Position numbers and translations under genes: made by a program
IMG/VR virus record: IMGVR_UViG_3300000576_000027
Location: 1 to 21,696 of that record
DNA length: 21,696 bases
From: a virus
Strand: one strand, 5' to 3'
Shown here: one piece after another, positions 21,349-21,696 of the stretch
Layout: each line of letters starts with the position of its first letter
How positions within the stretch are numbered: the stretch's first letter is position 1
The notes under the pieces: model-generated
The model's database searches: none
Seen by the model: the letters and a program-made list of their open reading frames with translations, nothing else
Told to the model about the DNA's origin: nothing

Positions 21349-21696
21349 TTAATTAAGTTCTGTTCCACCTTTACGTGTAAGATAATCATCAGAAATATCT
21401 TTCAAGACCATACGTTCTGATGACTTATGCTCATCTGTTTTACGAATAACGATACCTTCCTTGATATTATTACCAAGTTGTGAAGAACCATCACGATACT
21501 TGTCACGAAGAAGTTTCATGTTATATGCACGTCCTTCGTGTAGATAAGGCACGAAAGGAACACCAGACATATGACAGCAGCTTAGAAAATCCAACATATT
21601 TACCCACACATATTCTCCATTTTCCAAGAAACACATATCAAATAGACGAAGGTTAGCTTCATTCATTCCATCATAATGTAGGTCTTGAACACCTTT
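21349..21696 (-). CDS. RNA ligase, C-terminal part (5' end outside window)
   Basis: The frame is open to the right edge of the window (reading KGVQDLHYDG before the internal Met at 21666), so the gene is truncated. Visible parts fit the nucleotidyltransferase core of an Rnl2/DRB0094-type RNA ligase: LRLFDMCFLENGEYVWVNMLDFLSCC (motif III and IIIa region), VPFVPYLHEG, motif IV EGIVIR (70-75 from the internal Met), and motif V-like RMVLKDISDDYLTRKGG. The catalytic-lysine motif I would lie outside the window. Phages use such ligases to repair tRNAs or other RNA cleaved by host defence. Family assignment is by motif pattern only. Confidence 0.72.
   Translation of the reverse strand, partial: KGVQDLHYDGMNEANLRLFDMCFLENGEYVWVNMLDFLSCCHMSGVPFVPYLHEGRAYNMKLLRDKYRDGSSQLGNNIKEGIVIRKTDEHKSSERMVLKDISDDYLTRKGGTELN

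Noticed and set aside
1-21696. tRNA genes, integrase or attachment sites
   Set aside because: No cloverleaf-like segment or recombinase was seen by eye; a tRNA scan would be needed to exclude them fully.

Overview
This window comes from a large tailed phage of the T4 superfamily (contractile-tailed myovirus). The rightward (+) strand of roughly the first 13.3 kb carries the T4-order morphogenesis block: tail sheath (gp18), tail tube (gp19), portal (gp20), prohead core proteins, prohead protease (gp21), scaffold (gp22) and major capsid protein (gp23). Base composition is AT-rich and the capsid and sheath sequences look like those of T4-like phages outside the enterobacterial core (cyanophage or alphaproteobacterial-phage type). 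The host cannot be fixed from sequence alone.

Layout. 1-3942: tail genes interrupted by two AT-rich homing-endonuclease-like genes, one just before the sheath gene and one (GIY-YIG) between sheath and tube. 3972-13267: tube, portal, a gp67-like core protein, a 150-aa protein, a 732-aa modular prohead protein, protease, scaffold and capsid. 13298-13325: a strong terminator at the strand switch. 13320-21696: leftward (-) genes of early or middle type: an EDxHD/Vsr-like homing endonuclease, a NADAR (YbiA-like) protein with tiny overlapping ORFs, a phosphoribosyltransferase, a membrane PH-domain-like protein, ATP-dependent DNA ligase, a basic DNA-binding candidate, an exported protein, a dCMP-deaminase-family enzyme, several unknowns and the end of an RNA ligase.

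Regulation is unusually readable. The rightward genes use T4-type late promoters (NATAAATA). Three of these, for the gp67-like gene, gp22 and gp23, lie exactly 31 nt before the start codon, and one for gp19 lies 30 nt before. Several overlap the stop codon of the preceding gene. The leftward genes form operons behind sigma70-like promoters beginning TTGACA; two of these share the core ATGGTGTAGT. Genes within the leftward operons are tightly packed, with many overlaps of 4-17 nt.

Most notable points: (1) the sheath gene can only be read from its well-placed ATG (683) if ribosomes shift +1 near 701-707, or if the sequence holds an indel; a 13-bp inverted repeat overlapping its late promoter sits just upstream. 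(2) The 352-aa and 732-aa prohead proteins are strings of small unrelated modules separated by LDE/MNE/LEE/IKE tripeptides. These resemble the site (LQE before A) predicted for maturation of this phage's own capsid protein, which suggests protease-processed polyproteins of internal head peptides. (3) NADAR, PRTase and membrane genes are grouped in one early operon, a plausible host-takeover or counter-defence cluster.
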